Shown here one piece after another: positions 8,987 through 19,039 of a stretch of DNA of 64,000 bases. The translations under genes were made by a program, and so were the position numbers. The DNA comes from Amycolatopsis jiangsuensis (GTDB taxonomy: Bacteria > Actinomycetota > Actinomycetes > Mycobacteriales > Pseudonocardiaceae), in contig NZ_JACHMG010000001.1 of assembly GCF_014204865.1 (NCBI RefSeq), positions 372,001 through 436,000 of the forward strand. The letters run 5' to 3'. The number at the start of each line of letters is the position of its first letter. The stretch's first letter is position 1. Below the pieces are notes generated by a model. The model did no database searches. It had not been told where the DNA came from and saw only the letters and a list, made by a program, of their open reading frames with translations.

Positions 8987-10201
8987 ATGAGTCCCGATCT
9001 TCCCCTCTCCCCGGATGCCGGGCGGCCGCTCGACGGAATCACCGTCGTCGCTGTCGAACAGGCGGTCGCCGCGCCGCTGGCGACGCGGCACCTCGCCGAT
9101 CTCGGCGCCCGGGTGATCAAGGTCGAGCGCGTCGGCGGCGGCGATTTCGCCCGGGACTACGACCACGTCGTGCACGGCACCGGCGCGCACTTCACCTGGC
9201 TCAACCGCGGCAAGGAATCCCTCGCGGTGGACCTGAAAACCGGCGAGGGCCGGGACGTCGTACGACGGCTGGCCACCCGGGCGGACGTGGTCGTGCAGAA
9301 CCTCGCGCCGGGCGCGGCCGCACGGCTCGGGCTCGGCGCGGCGGACCTGCGGGCGCAGCGTCCCGAACTGGTCGTGGTCGATCTGTCCGGCTACGGCTCC
9401 GGCGGGCCGATGGAGCAGCGCAAGGCCTACGACATGCTGGTGCAGGCCGAGGCCGGCCTGATCGCGATCACCGGCACGCCGGAAACACCGGTGAAGACCG
9501 GCATTCCCACCTCCGACATCGCCGCCGGCATGTACTGCGTGCAGGCCGTGCTCGCCGCGCTGCTGCGCCGGTGGCGGACCGGCGTGGGTGCCGAAGTCGA
9601 GGTCTCGATGTTCGAGGCGACGGTGGAGTGGATGGGATACGGGCTCTACACCGGGATGTACACCGGAGAGCAGCCTGCGCGGATGGGCCTGAGCCACAGC
9701 TCGATCGCGCCGTACGACGCCTATCCGACAAGGGACGGGCAGCTGCTCATCGGCGTGCAGAACGATCGCGGCTGGCGCACGCTCGTCACCTCGGTACTGG
9801 AAAGCCCGGAGCTCGCCGAAGATCCGCGCTTCGCCACCAACGTCGAGCGCGTACGCCACCGGGCGGAGTGCGACGCCGCGGTCGCCGCACGCACCTCCCG
9901 GTGGACCAACGCCGAACTCGACGCGCGGTTGTCCGCCGCGGGGATACCCGCGGCACAGGTGAAAAGCGTCGCGGACGTGGTGTCCCATCCGCAGCTGCGT
10001 GCCCGTGACCGGTGGCGCACCATCGCCACCGAGCACGCCCGGGTGGACGCCCTCCTGCCGCCGGTGACCTTCGCGGATGTCGAAGCGCGCATGGGGGACG
10101 TCCCGGCGGTGGGGGAGCACACCCGCGCACTGCTGGCGGAGTCCGGGACGGACGCCGACGACCTCCTCCGCCGCGGGATCGCCGAGCAGGCCGGGGCCTG
10201 A
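8987..10201 (+). CDS. Class III CoA-transferase (CaiB/BaiF family)
   Basis: A 404-residue class III CoA-transferase. The family's catalytic aspartate is D149 in KAYDMLVQAEAGL, which forms the acyl-aspartyl anhydride with the substrate. TGTPETPVKTG and the downstream SDIAAGMY region also follow the formyl-CoA/succinyl-CoA transferase pattern. The enzyme moves CoA between carboxylic acids; the acids cannot be named from sequence. The start at 8987 follows a terminator and has almost no leader. It converges on the secreted protein gene at 10466 across a strong bidirectional hairpin. Confidence 0.88.
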   Translation: MSPDLPLSPDAGRPLDGITVVAVEQAVAAPLATRHLADLGARVIKVERVGGGDFARDYDHVVHGTGAHFTWLNRGKESLAVDLKTGEGRDVVRRLATRADVVVQNLAPGAAARLGLGAADLRAQRPELVVVDLSGYGSGGPMEQRKAYDMLVQAEAGLIAITGTPETPVKTGIPTSDIAAGMYCVQAVLAALLRRWRTGVGAEVEVSMFEATVEWMGYGLYTGMYTGEQPARMGLSHSSIAPYDAYPTRDGQLLIGVQNDRGWRTLVTSVLESPELAEDPRFATNVERVRHRAECDAAVAARTSRWTNAELDARLSAAGIPAAQVKSVADVVSHPQLRARDRWRTIATEHARVDALLPPVTFADVEARMGDVPAVGEHTRALLAESGTDADDLLRRGIAEQAGA

Positions 10202-10427
10202 GGCCGGTACCGCCGTTCCGGTGATTTCGGTACCGGTGCGGCTGTGTCCACAGTGGTCGGTTTCTGGCCGGTTCCGGTCCTGGTTGTCGGCCGGGCTTGT
10301 CCGGTTCGGGATACGAGTCTCTGTTCTGCTGGCCTTGCGCGCACTTGTGCCGCCGGGCCGTTGTGTCCGGTGGGCCGGGCGGGGACCGTCGGATGGCCGG
10401 TGCTCGGCAGTGTGCCCCGGAGAGACC

Positions 10428-10459
10428 CCCGGCCCACCCTAGGCGGAGGGTGGGCCGGG
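10428..10459. terminator. Bidirectional terminator
   Basis: Perfect 13-bp inverted repeat (10428-10440 with 10447-10459), 6-nt loop, between the convergent CoA-transferase and secreted-protein genes. The remaining intergenic sequence from 10202 shows no gene. Confidence 0.75.
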
Positions 10460-10465
10460 CCCGGG

Positions 10466-11407
10466 TCAGCGTGCGTCGAAGGTCCACCGGGCTTGCGCGC
10501 CCGGGCCGACCACCAGCGTCGAATGACCGATCCGCTCCACGTGCCGGTAGTGCACCGGGTGGTTCAGCGCGAAGTCGGCCTGGCGCATGCCGGTCCTGTC
10601 CACCGGCACGGCCTCGAGCCGGATGGCGGTGCCGCTGCCGGTCGCGAGCACGCCACCCGGCACGTCGGTCACGGTCATCCCGCCGGCCCGCAACAGGGGA
10701 GTGGTGCTGTCGAGGTCCCGCTGGGTCATCGCGAGCCGGACCCCGGTCACGTCGCGCATCAGGTGGTCGCGGTAGCCGTCGGGCAGGTACCGCTCGCGGC
10801 CGACGTCCCCGGGGTGGCTCGGCGGTTCGGTGTCGCTGCGCGGATCGGCGAAGTAGCCGGGGAGGTATTCCATGCCCCAGGCGCCGAACGTGTCGTACTC
10901 CCCGGTGGTGAAGACCGCGTCGAACCACGGCACCGGCACGCCGTCGCCGAAGTCGCGGGTCTGCTGCAGCTGCACCGGGTTCGCGACCCCCAGTTCGCGC
11001 AGGCGCTGCACCACCGTCGGCAGCTCGCCCTCGTTCTCGGTGGACACCCCCATGCCGCCGGCGCCGAGTTCCCCGTCCTTGCCCGGCACGTCGCCGGTGC
11101 CGAACAGTTCGAGGTAGGTTTCCCGGCCCATCAGGTAACGGCCGGTCCAGGTCTCGTCGCCGGAGCCGGTCGTGGTGCGGATCTGCAGGTTGGCGAACGT
11201 GCGGAGATAGCCGGAGTGTTCGATGGCGTCGGCGGTTTCCCGGTCGAACACCCCGTAGGCGTGGTTGAAGGACAGCAGTGGTGGTGCCCCGGTGGCGTGT
11301 GCGGTGCCCGCCCCGGCGAGCGTGGCCACCACGACCGCGGCGAGGGTGCCGGCGCAGGCGGTGGTCAGGGCCCGGACGAACTTCGTGGTTCTTCGCTGGA
11401 TCGACAT
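10466..11407 (-). CDS. Secreted protein of unknown function (DUF5829-like)
   Basis: A 313-residue exported protein with a classical signal peptide (basic RRTTKF, hydrophobic core to about residue 38, AHA cleavage region). The mature part has repeated SFNHAYGVFD, TWTGRYLMGRETYLELF and VVGPGAQARWTF elements. From memory these fit the actinobacterial DUF5829 family, but that is not certain. The two-lobed pattern with conserved His, Tyr and Glu is reminiscent of vicinal-oxygen-chelate folds; this is inference only. It is a single-gene unit with its own terminator. Confidence 0.75.
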   Translation of the reverse strand: MSIQRRTTKFVRALTTACAGTLAAVVVATLAGAGTAHATGAPPLLSFNHAYGVFDRETADAIEHSGYLRTFANLQIRTTTGSGDETWTGRYLMGRETYLELFGTGDVPGKDGELGAGGMGVSTENEGELPTVVQRLRELGVANPVQLQQTRDFGDGVPVPWFDAVFTTGEYDTFGAWGMEYLPGYFADPRSDTEPPSHPGDVGRERYLPDGYRDHLMRDVTGVRLAMTQRDLDSTTPLLRAGGMTVTDVPGGVLATGSGTAIRLEAVPVDRTGMRQADFALNHPVHYRHVERIGHSTLVVGPGAQARWTFDAR

Positions 11408-11580
11408 GCGGGGAAGCTAGGCCGCACGGGCTTCCGGAGATGCCGGTTCGCCGAAATCCGACCCGTTCGGCCGCGCCGGACGCCGAATTACGCGAATCGC
11501 CCACTGGATAAGGCAGACACGGGAAATTGGTTCACCTGGAGCAGTGACAGTGTCCTGGCTGATGTAACAGAATCGGGGCC

Positions 11581-11606
11581 GCGCGTCACCTGTCCGGGTG
11601 ACGCGC
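11581..11606 (+). promoter_or_regulatory. Leader hairpin of the lysozyme gene
   Basis: Perfect 10-bp stem (GCGCGTCACC with GGTGACGCGC) and 6-nt loop, ending 28 bp before the lysozyme ATG and before its AAAGGA ribosome site. It could be an mRNA-stabilising 5' hairpin, an attenuator or an operator. I see no riboswitch consensus around it. Confidence 0.5.
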
Positions 11607-11634
11607 TTCGCGAGGGCACCAGAAAGGACCTGTC

Positions 11635-12558
11635 ATGTCAGCAGCACACTGGGGGAGAAGGCGCCTGGCCGGCGCCGTGCTCGCCGCGTCCGCCACCCTG
11701 CTCGTGGCGACCGCGGCGACTGCCGGCACTGCGACTGCCGGTACCGCGACTGCCGGTACCGCGACGGCCGGCACTTCGGCCGCCGGCACCGGGACTCCCG
11801 GCATCGGAACCTCCAGCGCCGAGGCCACCGACCCGGGGAGCACCGCACCCGGCGACAGCCCGGACAACCACCAGATGGGCGCCTCCATCCGGGCCCACGA
11901 CGGTGCGGCCGGCGCCGCGGCCCCGGCGCCGGCTTCGGCCGAGGCCACCACGCCGGGCATCGACGTGAGCAGCTACCAGGGTGCCGTCGACTGGCCGGGA
12001 TACTGGAAACAGGGCAAGAAGTTCGCCTACGTCAAGGCGACCGAGGGCACCGGCTACCAGAATCCCGACTTCAGCCAGCAGTACACCGGTTCCTACGACG
12101 TCGGCATGATCCGCGGGGCCTACCACTACGCGCGCCCCGACCTGTCCGGCGGCGCCGCGCAGGCCGACTACTTCGCCGCGCACGGCGGTGGCTGGTCCAA
12201 GGACGGCAAGACGCTGCCGGGCACGCTGGACATCGAGTGGGGGTCCAGTTCGGACTGCTACGGCCTGAGCCAGGCGGCGATGGTCTCGTGGATCAAGGCG
12301 TTCAGCGACGAGTACCACAAGAAGACGACCCGCTGGCCGGTGATCTACACCGCGACGAGCTGGTGGACCGAATGCACCGGCAACAAGGGTGACTTCAGCG
12401 CCACGAACCCGCTCTGGGTCGCGCGCTACGCCTCTTCGGCGGGCACCCTGCCCTACAACTGGGGCTTCTACACCTTCTGGCAGTACACCTCGACGCCGCT
12501 CGACCAGGACTACTTCAGCGCCGGCACCGACCGGCTGAAGGCACTGGCCGACGGCTGA
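11635..12558 (+). CDS. Secreted GH25 lysozyme (N,O-diacetylmuramidase type)
   Basis: A 307-residue secreted peptidoglycan hydrolase. It has a signal peptide (1-30), an Ala/Thr/Gly linker containing repeated ATAGT units (30-55), a spacer with HQMGASIRAH common in actinomycete GH25 enzymes, and a GH25 barrel (about 105-305). Catalytic acids are D110 in PGIDVSSYQG and the pair D199/E201 in LDIEWG; aromatic-rich strands near the end (YTFWQYTS) are typical. It cleaves the beta-1,4 bond between MurNAc and GlcNAc, probably for wall remodelling or lysis of competitors. AAAGGA lies 6 nt upstream of the ATG. Confidence 0.93.
   Translation: MSAAHWGRRRLAGAVLAASATLLVATAATAGTATAGTATAGTATAGTSAAGTGTPGIGTSSAEATDPGSTAPGDSPDNHQMGASIRAHDGAAGAAAPAPASAEATTPGIDVSSYQGAVDWPGYWKQGKKFAYVKATEGTGYQNPDFSQQYTGSYDVGMIRGAYHYARPDLSGGAAQADYFAAHGGGWSKDGKTLPGTLDIEWGSSSDCYGLSQAAMVSWIKAFSDEYHKKTTRWPVIYTATSWWTECTGNKGDFSATNPLWVARYASSAGTLPYNWGFYTFWQYTSTPLDQDYFSAGTDRLKALADG
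11716..11775 (+). repeat. 15-bp tandem repeat encoding the ATAGT linker
   Basis: Four consecutive 15-bp units (GCGACTGCCGGTACC and close variants) with two more diverged units following. They encode the Ala/Thr/Gly linker of the GH25 lysozyme and could change in copy number by slippage. Confidence 0.8.
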
Positions 12559-12563
12559 CACCC

Positions 12564-13978
<1,415 letters not shown>

Positions 13979-13996
13979 AACCGTACAATCGCCGTC

Positions 13997-14968
13997 ATGC
14001 TCAGTTCCTGGCGGTTGCAGCTGCTCAGCAGGCTGGAAACGCTCGGGACCGTCCGCGCGGTCGCCGAGAGCCTGCACCTGAGCGCGTCGACGGTGTCGCA
14101 GCAGCTCGCCGTGCTCGAGACGGAAACCCGCTCCCGGCTCCTGGAACGCAGCGGCCGCCGGGTGCGGCTGACCCCGGCCGGGCTGCTGCTGGCCCGGCGC
14201 GGCCGGGAAATCCTCGACCAGATGGCCGAGGCCGAGGACGAGCTGCGGGCGCTGAACGACGAACCGATCGGCACCGTGCGGCTCGGGGTGTTCCAGAGCG
14301 CGGTCTTCACCCTCGCGGTACCGGCCGCGACGCGGCTTGCCACCACGCATCCGCACCTGCACGTCGAGCTGATCGAATCGGAACCGCACGAGAGTGCGGC
14401 GGCGTTGCGGGCGGGCGAGGTGGACGTCATCGTCACCACCACCGACTACACCGGGCTTTCCTGGGGTGCGGACCTGGAGATCATCCCGCTGGGCACGGAT
14501 CCGGTCGTGCTGGTGCTGCCGCCGGGCCACCGGCTCGCGCGCCGTCCGGCGGTCAGCCTCGCGACCTGCGTGGACGAGACCTGGGCGGGCGACCGGCCGC
14601 AGTCGTACATGGCGCAGCTGACCGAACGGCTGTGCCGGGAGGCGGGATTCGAACCGCGGATCGCCTGCCGGTTCGGCAACTGCCTGATGCAGCTGCGGCA
14701 CGTGGAATCGGGCGCCTCGATCGCGTTGCTGCCCGCACTGGCGGTGGGCCCGGACCACGCGGTGGTGACGCGGGAGCTGAGCACTCCGGTGTATCGCAAC
14801 ATCACCATCGTGGTCCGTCGCGGCGGCACGAAACGCGCGGCGGTGAACGCGGTCGTCGCCGCCCTGCGCGACCATCCCGAGATCCCGGAACTGTCCACAC
14901 CGGACCGGGACCCGACTCATCCCGGCCGGGCGGTCAGTCCTTTCGCGACGGAGGAGACGAGTTCGTAG
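13997..14968 (+). CDS. dgdR: LysR-family regulator of the dialkylglycine decarboxylase
   Basis: A 323-residue LysR-type regulator. The N-terminal helix-turn-helix is at residues 1-60 (SLHLSASTVSQQLAVLE), followed by a linker helix and a two-lobe effector domain (about 90-300) with the GTVRLGVFQSA and VDVIVTTTDYTG elements. The assignment as dgdR rests on its divergent position next to dgdA, matching the organisation known from B. cepacia. The ATG at 13997 was chosen over an in-frame upstream start because it gives a standard LysR N-terminus. Its last 52 bp overlap the 3' end of the convergent LLM gene. Confidence 0.85.
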   Translation: MLSSWRLQLLSRLETLGTVRAVAESLHLSASTVSQQLAVLETETRSRLLERSGRRVRLTPAGLLLARRGREILDQMAEAEDELRALNDEPIGTVRLGVFQSAVFTLAVPAATRLATTHPHLHVELIESEPHESAAALRAGEVDVIVTTTDYTGLSWGADLEIIPLGTDPVVLVLPPGHRLARRPAVSLATCVDETWAGDRPQSYMAQLTERLCREAGFEPRIACRFGNCLMQLRHVESGASIALLPALAVGPDHAVVTRELSTPVYRNITIVVRRGGTKRAAVNAVVAALRDHPEIPELSTPDRDPTHPGRAVSPFATEETSS

Positions 14969-15930
14969 GACGCGCGGCGGTCGGCGTGGTCGAACACCCG
15001 GGTGGTGATCATCAGCTCGCCGGTGCCCGTTTCGTCGAGCACGGCCTGCAGCTGCTCCCGCACTGTCGCCGGGGATCCCACCACGAGACCACGGGAGCGG
15101 ACGGCGATTTCCGCGCGCTCCTCGTCGGTCCAGGGATACTTCGCGGCTTCGCCGGGTGGCGGCAGTCGGATGCTGCCACCGCGCAGCCGTTGCAGAATCT
15201 TCAACCGGGTGGGGCCGGCCAGCCATTCGGCGTGTTCGTCGGTCTCGGCCGCGATCACGGCCACGCTGACCAGACTCGCCGGGGCCGGGATGCGGCCGGG
15301 CCGGAACTCCGTGCGGTAGCGGTGGAGCGCCGCCGCCGCGTCGCCGGGGTTGAGGTGGCGGGCGAACGCGTAGGGCAGTCCCCGTGCCGCGGCCAACTGT
15401 GCGCTGGTCGTGGTGGAGCCGAGCAGCCACACCGCGGGGGTGTTCCCGTCCGCCGGAATCGCTCGTACCGGCTGGGTTCCGTCCAGGTAGCCGAGCAGTT
15501 CCTCGAGCCGGCCGGGGAAATCCGTGGCGGTCCGCTCGCTTTCGGGGCGTACCGCGTCCGCGGCGCGCGAGGATCCGCCGGGGGCGCGGCCGACGCCGAG
15601 ATCGATCCGCCCGGGGTGGAACGCGGTGAGGGTGCCGAACTGCTCGGCCACCACGATCGGCGCGTGGTGCGGCAGCAGTACGCCACCCGAGCCGACCCGC
15701 AACCGGTGCGTCGCGGCCGCGAGGCGCCCCGCGACGACGGCGGGGGCCGCGCTCGCCACCCCGGCCATGCCGTGGTGCTCCGCCGTCCAGTACCGGTGGT
15801 AGCCCAGGTCGTCGGCCAGCACGGCGAGGTCCAGCGTGTGCTGCAGTGCCTCCCGTGCCGTCGACCCCGCGACGACCGGCGACGTGTCCAGCACGGAGAT
15901 CCGCACGTCGGACTCCTGCGCTTGCGCCAC
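14917..15930 (-). CDS. LLM-class flavin-dependent oxidoreductase
   Basis: A 337-residue bacterial-luciferase-like (MsnO8-type) FMN/F420 oxidoreductase. The opening ISVLDTSPV, the barrel block YHRYWTAEHHGMAG, RVGSGGVLLPHHAP and RIDLGVGRAPGG are hallmark segments of this subfamily. It probably uses reduced flavin for monooxygenation or reduction of a small substrate that cannot be named. GTG at 15930 is preferred over GTG at 15948 because AAAGGA then lies about 8 nt upstream. Its 3' end overlaps the LysR gene tail-to-tail. Confidence 0.88.
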   Translation of the reverse strand: MAQAQESDVRISVLDTSPVVAGSTAREALQHTLDLAVLADDLGYHRYWTAEHHGMAGVASAAPAVVAGRLAAATHRLRVGSGGVLLPHHAPIVVAEQFGTLTAFHPGRIDLGVGRAPGGSSRAADAVRPESERTATDFPGRLEELLGYLDGTQPVRAIPADGNTPAVWLLGSTTTSAQLAAARGLPYAFARHLNPGDAAAALHRYRTEFRPGRIPAPASLVSVAVIAAETDEHAEWLAGPTRLKILQRLRGGSIRLPPPGEAAKYPWTDEERAEIAVRSRGLVVGSPATVREQLQAVLDETGTGELMITTRVFDHADRRASYELVSSVAKGLTARPG

Positions 15931-16113
15931 CGGGCCATCCTTTCCCACCCGGGCCGTGGCCGCTAGACGTCCGGGACCGCCGCGGGTTGCCCGGCCGGGT
16001 GTCTCCGGGCCGGATCGGTGCCGGTTCGCCCCCGCCGAGTGGCTCGCCCCGGCGCGGGCTGCTATCCATGAACTGTCCTAAGTGCACAGTCTGCTTCGCG
16101 GAGGGAACGATCG

Positions 16114-17577
16114 ATGACAGTCCGGGCAGCACGCCTGGCCGGGGTGGCCGGGGTGGCCGTCACGGTGCTGGGCCTGACCACGGTGCCCGCCGCGGCCGCG
16201 GCGGATTCCGGGATCACGTTCGCCGAATGCGCACCCGAACTCGGCGCGCCACGCGGGACCGGCTGCGCCCAGCTCGCCGTGCCCCTCGACTACACCGACG
16301 CCGCGGGCAAGCAGATCACGCTCACGCTCGCCGCGGCGGGCTCACTCGACGCGCCGGACGTGCTGGTGGTCAACCCCGGTGGTCCGGGGGAGTCCGGTAT
16401 CGGCACGCCGCAGCAGGTGGTGGCCTCGATGTCGCCGGAACTGCGGGACAAGTACCTCGTGGTCAGCTTCGATCCGCGAGGGGTCGGCGCCAGTTCACCG
16501 GTGGACTGCGGGGACACCTCGGGGCTCGTGCCCACGCCGATGCCGCCCAACGAGCCGGCGGACGCGGACCAGGAGCAGCAGCGGGTCGGGATCGCCCGGA
16601 GCATCGCCGACGCGTGCGCGCAGCACTCCGGCGACCTCCTGCCGCACATCACCACGCAGAACACCGCGCGGGACATGGACCGGATCCGGACCGCGCTGGG
16701 CAAGGACAAGCTCGACTACCTCGGCTACTCCTACGGGACGGAACTCGGCGCGACCTACGCGACGATGTTTCCCGCCACCAGTGGGAAAATGGTGCTGGAC
16801 AGCGTCGTTGACCCCACCGCGAGCGGCTACGAGTCCGGGTTCGAGCAGGATCCGGCCCTGCAGCACCGGGCAGGGCAGTTCTTCGAGTGGGCCGCGAAGC
16901 AGGACGCGACCTACCACCTGGGCACGACCGGTGACGCGGTCGCCGGCACCTGGAACGACCTTCGCGGCAAGCTCGGCGCGGAACCGCTCGAGAACAAGGT
17001 GGGCAGCGCGGAACTGGACAACATGCTGGCGTCCACGATGTACATCGACGCGTCCTGGCCGACCCTGGCCAGGGCGGTGACCGACTACCGGGCCGGCGAG
17101 ACCAGTGCCCTCACCTCGGCGGCCGGCCAGCTGGCGCTTTCCGCGGTGAACGGGCCGCAGCTCGCCTACAACTGCGCCGACGACGAATGGCCCGCCGACT
17201 GGCGGAAATGGCACGCGGACACCACTCGGGCGGCCACCGAATCGCCCCTGTTCGCCTGGCTGAACACCTGGTACTCGGCGCCCTGCGCGTTCTGGAAGGC
17301 ACCGACCGCGCCGCCGTTGGAGATCGGCTCGGGAGACGTTCCGCCGGTGCTGCTGGTGCAGGCCAAGGACGATTCGGCGACCCCGTTCCCGGGTGCCCAG
17401 CGCATGCAGCGGGCCTTCGAGGGCTCCCGGATGGTCCTGTCCGACGGCGGCAACCACGGGCAGTTCCTCTTCGACCAGAACGACTGTGTCGACAAGCCGG
17501 TGACCCAGTACCTGCTCACCGGACAGCTGCCCGCGGCCGACGTGAAGTGCGCCGCGCCGCCCGCGCCGGGCGAGTAG
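16114..17577 (+). CDS. Secreted alpha/beta hydrolase, tripeptidyl-aminopeptidase type (S33)
   Basis: A 487-residue exported peptidase. Signal peptide (1-30, cleavage around AAAA-DS), alpha/beta-hydrolase core with oxyanion loop NPGGPGESG, nucleophile S206 in GYSYGTE, acid in QAKDDSATPF and His in GGNHGQF, plus the C-terminal TAP-like lid. The family (Streptomyces Tap/SlpD/SlpE) removes N-terminal tripeptides or processes secreted proteins outside the cell. GGAGGG sits 8 nt before the ATG. A 17-bp hairpin follows directly. Confidence 0.92.
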   Translation: MTVRAARLAGVAGVAVTVLGLTTVPAAAAADSGITFAECAPELGAPRGTGCAQLAVPLDYTDAAGKQITLTLAAAGSLDAPDVLVVNPGGPGESGIGTPQQVVASMSPELRDKYLVVSFDPRGVGASSPVDCGDTSGLVPTPMPPNEPADADQEQQRVGIARSIADACAQHSGDLLPHITTQNTARDMDRIRTALGKDKLDYLGYSYGTELGATYATMFPATSGKMVLDSVVDPTASGYESGFEQDPALQHRAGQFFEWAAKQDATYHLGTTGDAVAGTWNDLRGKLGAEPLENKVGSAELDNMLASTMYIDASWPTLARAVTDYRAGETSALTSAAGQLALSAVNGPQLAYNCADDEWPADWRKWHADTTRAATESPLFAWLNTWYSAPCAFWKAPTAPPLEIGSGDVPPVLLVQAKDDSATPFPGAQRMQRAFEGSRMVLSDGGNHGQFLFDQNDCVDKPVTQYLLTGQLPAADVKCAAPPAPGE

Positions 17578-17585
17578 GGCTCCTC

Positions 17586-17636
17586 CGCACACGGCACTGG
17601 CACGGGTGTACCAGCCTCATGCCAGTGCCGTGTGCG
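17586..17636 (+). terminator. Hairpin terminator after the secreted peptidase
   Basis: Perfect 17-bp inverted repeat (17586-17602 with 17620-17636), 17-nt loop, beginning 9 bp after the stop codon. Confidence 0.8.
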
Positions 17637-17709
17637 TTCCGTGCCAGGACTCCGGGGCAGGGTCGACGTGCCGCAGCAAGAGCGGGCGGCCCGACCTCGA
17701 AGGAGCCTC

Positions 17710-18936
17710 ATGCACACCCCTGTCACGATCATCGGCGCCGGTCTCGGCGGACTCACCCTCGCCCGCGTCCTGCGGCTGAACGGCATCCCGGCCGCGGTCT
17801 ACGAGGCGGAGCCGTCCCCGCTGGCGCGGACACAGGGCGGGATGCTGGACATCCACGACTACAACGGGCAGCTCGCGGTCGCGGCGGCGGGTCTGATGGA
17901 CGAGTTCCGCGGGCTCGTCCTGGAGGGCCGCCAGCAGATGCGGATCCTCCGCAGGGACGGGACGGTGCTGTACGACCAGCCCGACGACGGCACCGGTGGC
18001 CGCCCCGAGGTGCAGCGCGGCGAGCTGCGGCAGCTGCTGCTCGACTCGCTTCCGGAGGGCACCGTCCGGTGGGGCTGCAAGGTCACCGAGGTGCGCGCCC
18101 TGGGCGAGGGCCGGCACCAAGTGGTCTTCGCCGATGGCGGCACCGTCACCACGGGCCTGCTGATCGGCGCGGACGGTGCGTGGTCGAAGATCCGGCCGCT
18201 GCTCAGCGACGCCGTCCCCGAGTACGTCGGCACTGCGTTCGTCGAGACCTACCTCTACGACGCGGACTCCCGCCACCCCGCCGCCGCGAAGGCGGTCGGC
18301 GGCGGATCGATGGGCGTGCCCGCGCAGGGCGGGGACATCATGGCGCACCGGGAGCGCGGCGACACCCTGCACACCTACGTGACCCTCACCCGGCCCCTGG
18401 ACTGGTTCGCGGCCATCGATTTCACCGACCGGGTTGCGGCGGCCACGGCCATCGCCGCGGAGTTCGAAGGCTGGGCACCGGAACTCACCGCGTTGATCAC
18501 CGACGGCGACACCGCGCCGGTCCTGCGCCCGCACTACGCGCTGCCGGACGGGACCCGGTGGGGGCGGGTCCCGGGCGTGACCGCGCTCGGCGATGCCGCC
18601 CACCTCGCCGCCCCGAACGGCGAAGGCGCAAACCTGGCCATGCTGGACGGCGCCGAACTCGGCAAGGCACTCGCCGAGCACCCGGACGACGTCGAAGCGG
18701 CTCTCGCCGGCTACGAGGAAGCGATGTTCCAGCGCAGTGAGCAGGTCGCCGCCCGGACCGCAGAGTTCTCGGAGCTCGCGTCCGGTGCCGACGGCGAGGA
18801 CACCGCCGAGCTCATGATCGAAGCGTTCGCCGCGCTGTCCCGCTCCGGACCGGAAAGCCAGGTTCCTGCTCGACGAGGTCCCGATCCTGGCCCCGTCGAG
18901 CCGGAGACCGGCTGTCAAGCAGCTAATACGTATTAG
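17710..18936 (+). CDS. TetX-like FAD-dependent monooxygenase
   Basis: A 408-residue flavin hydroxylase resembling the TetX subgroup: GAGLGG nucleotide motif at residues 9-14, QGGMLDIHDYNGQLA, VQRGELRQLLL and GD motif TALGDAAHLAAPNGEGAN. Family members oxidise planar aromatics, in some cases tetracyclines; resistance cannot be assumed. GAAGGAGC precedes the ATG. The last 30 or so residues (from about SRSGPESQ) do not look like the family's usual C-terminus, and another frame stays open there, so a late frameshift is possible. The stop codon lies inside the palindrome used as a candidate LacI operator. Confidence 0.85.
   Translation: MHTPVTIIGAGLGGLTLARVLRLNGIPAAVYEAEPSPLARTQGGMLDIHDYNGQLAVAAAGLMDEFRGLVLEGRQQMRILRRDGTVLYDQPDDGTGGRPEVQRGELRQLLLDSLPEGTVRWGCKVTEVRALGEGRHQVVFADGGTVTTGLLIGADGAWSKIRPLLSDAVPEYVGTAFVETYLYDADSRHPAAAKAVGGGSMGVPAQGGDIMAHRERGDTLHTYVTLTRPLDWFAAIDFTDRVAAATAIAAEFEGWAPELTALITDGDTAPVLRPHYALPDGTRWGRVPGVTALGDAAHLAAPNGEGANLAMLDGAELGKALAEHPDDVEAALAGYEEAMFQRSEQVAARTAEFSELASGADGEDTAELMIEAFAALSRSGPESQVPARRGPDPGPVEPETGCQAANTY
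18923..18936. promoter_or_regulatory. LacI-family operator 1 (predicted)
   Basis: Perfect 14-bp palindrome CTAATACGTATTAG with the central CG typical of LacI-family sites, 103 bp upstream of the LacI start. It matches the palindrome at 26964-26977 at 12 of 14 positions. The two differing positions are mirror positions, so symmetry is preserved. Its last three bases are the TAG stop of the preceding gene. Confidence 0.75.
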
Positions 18937-19039
18937 TCCCGCGCTCAGCCGGATCGGACAGAAAGCGGCCACCCTCCTTGACGGTCTCCGGTGGGACGCA
19001 GATGCTCTGCTGAACCGCATTAGCGCAGCAGGAGCCGAG

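Noticed and set aside
5683..9120. A 1145-codon minus-strand open frame across the monooxygenase and FUSC genes
   Set aside because: Composition is typical of an antisense shadow; it spans two clear + strand genes, a promoter region and a terminator.
11508..11634. c-di-AMP (ydaO-type) riboswitch before the lysozyme gene
   Set aside because: Such riboswitches occur before actinomycete wall hydrolases, but the leader here has one simple hairpin and none of the conserved multi-stem core.
17710..18936. Tetracycline-inactivating TetX as a firm call
   Set aside because: The FAD motifs fit the wider TetX-like group, but substrate residues cannot be judged by eye and most environmental members do not confer resistance.
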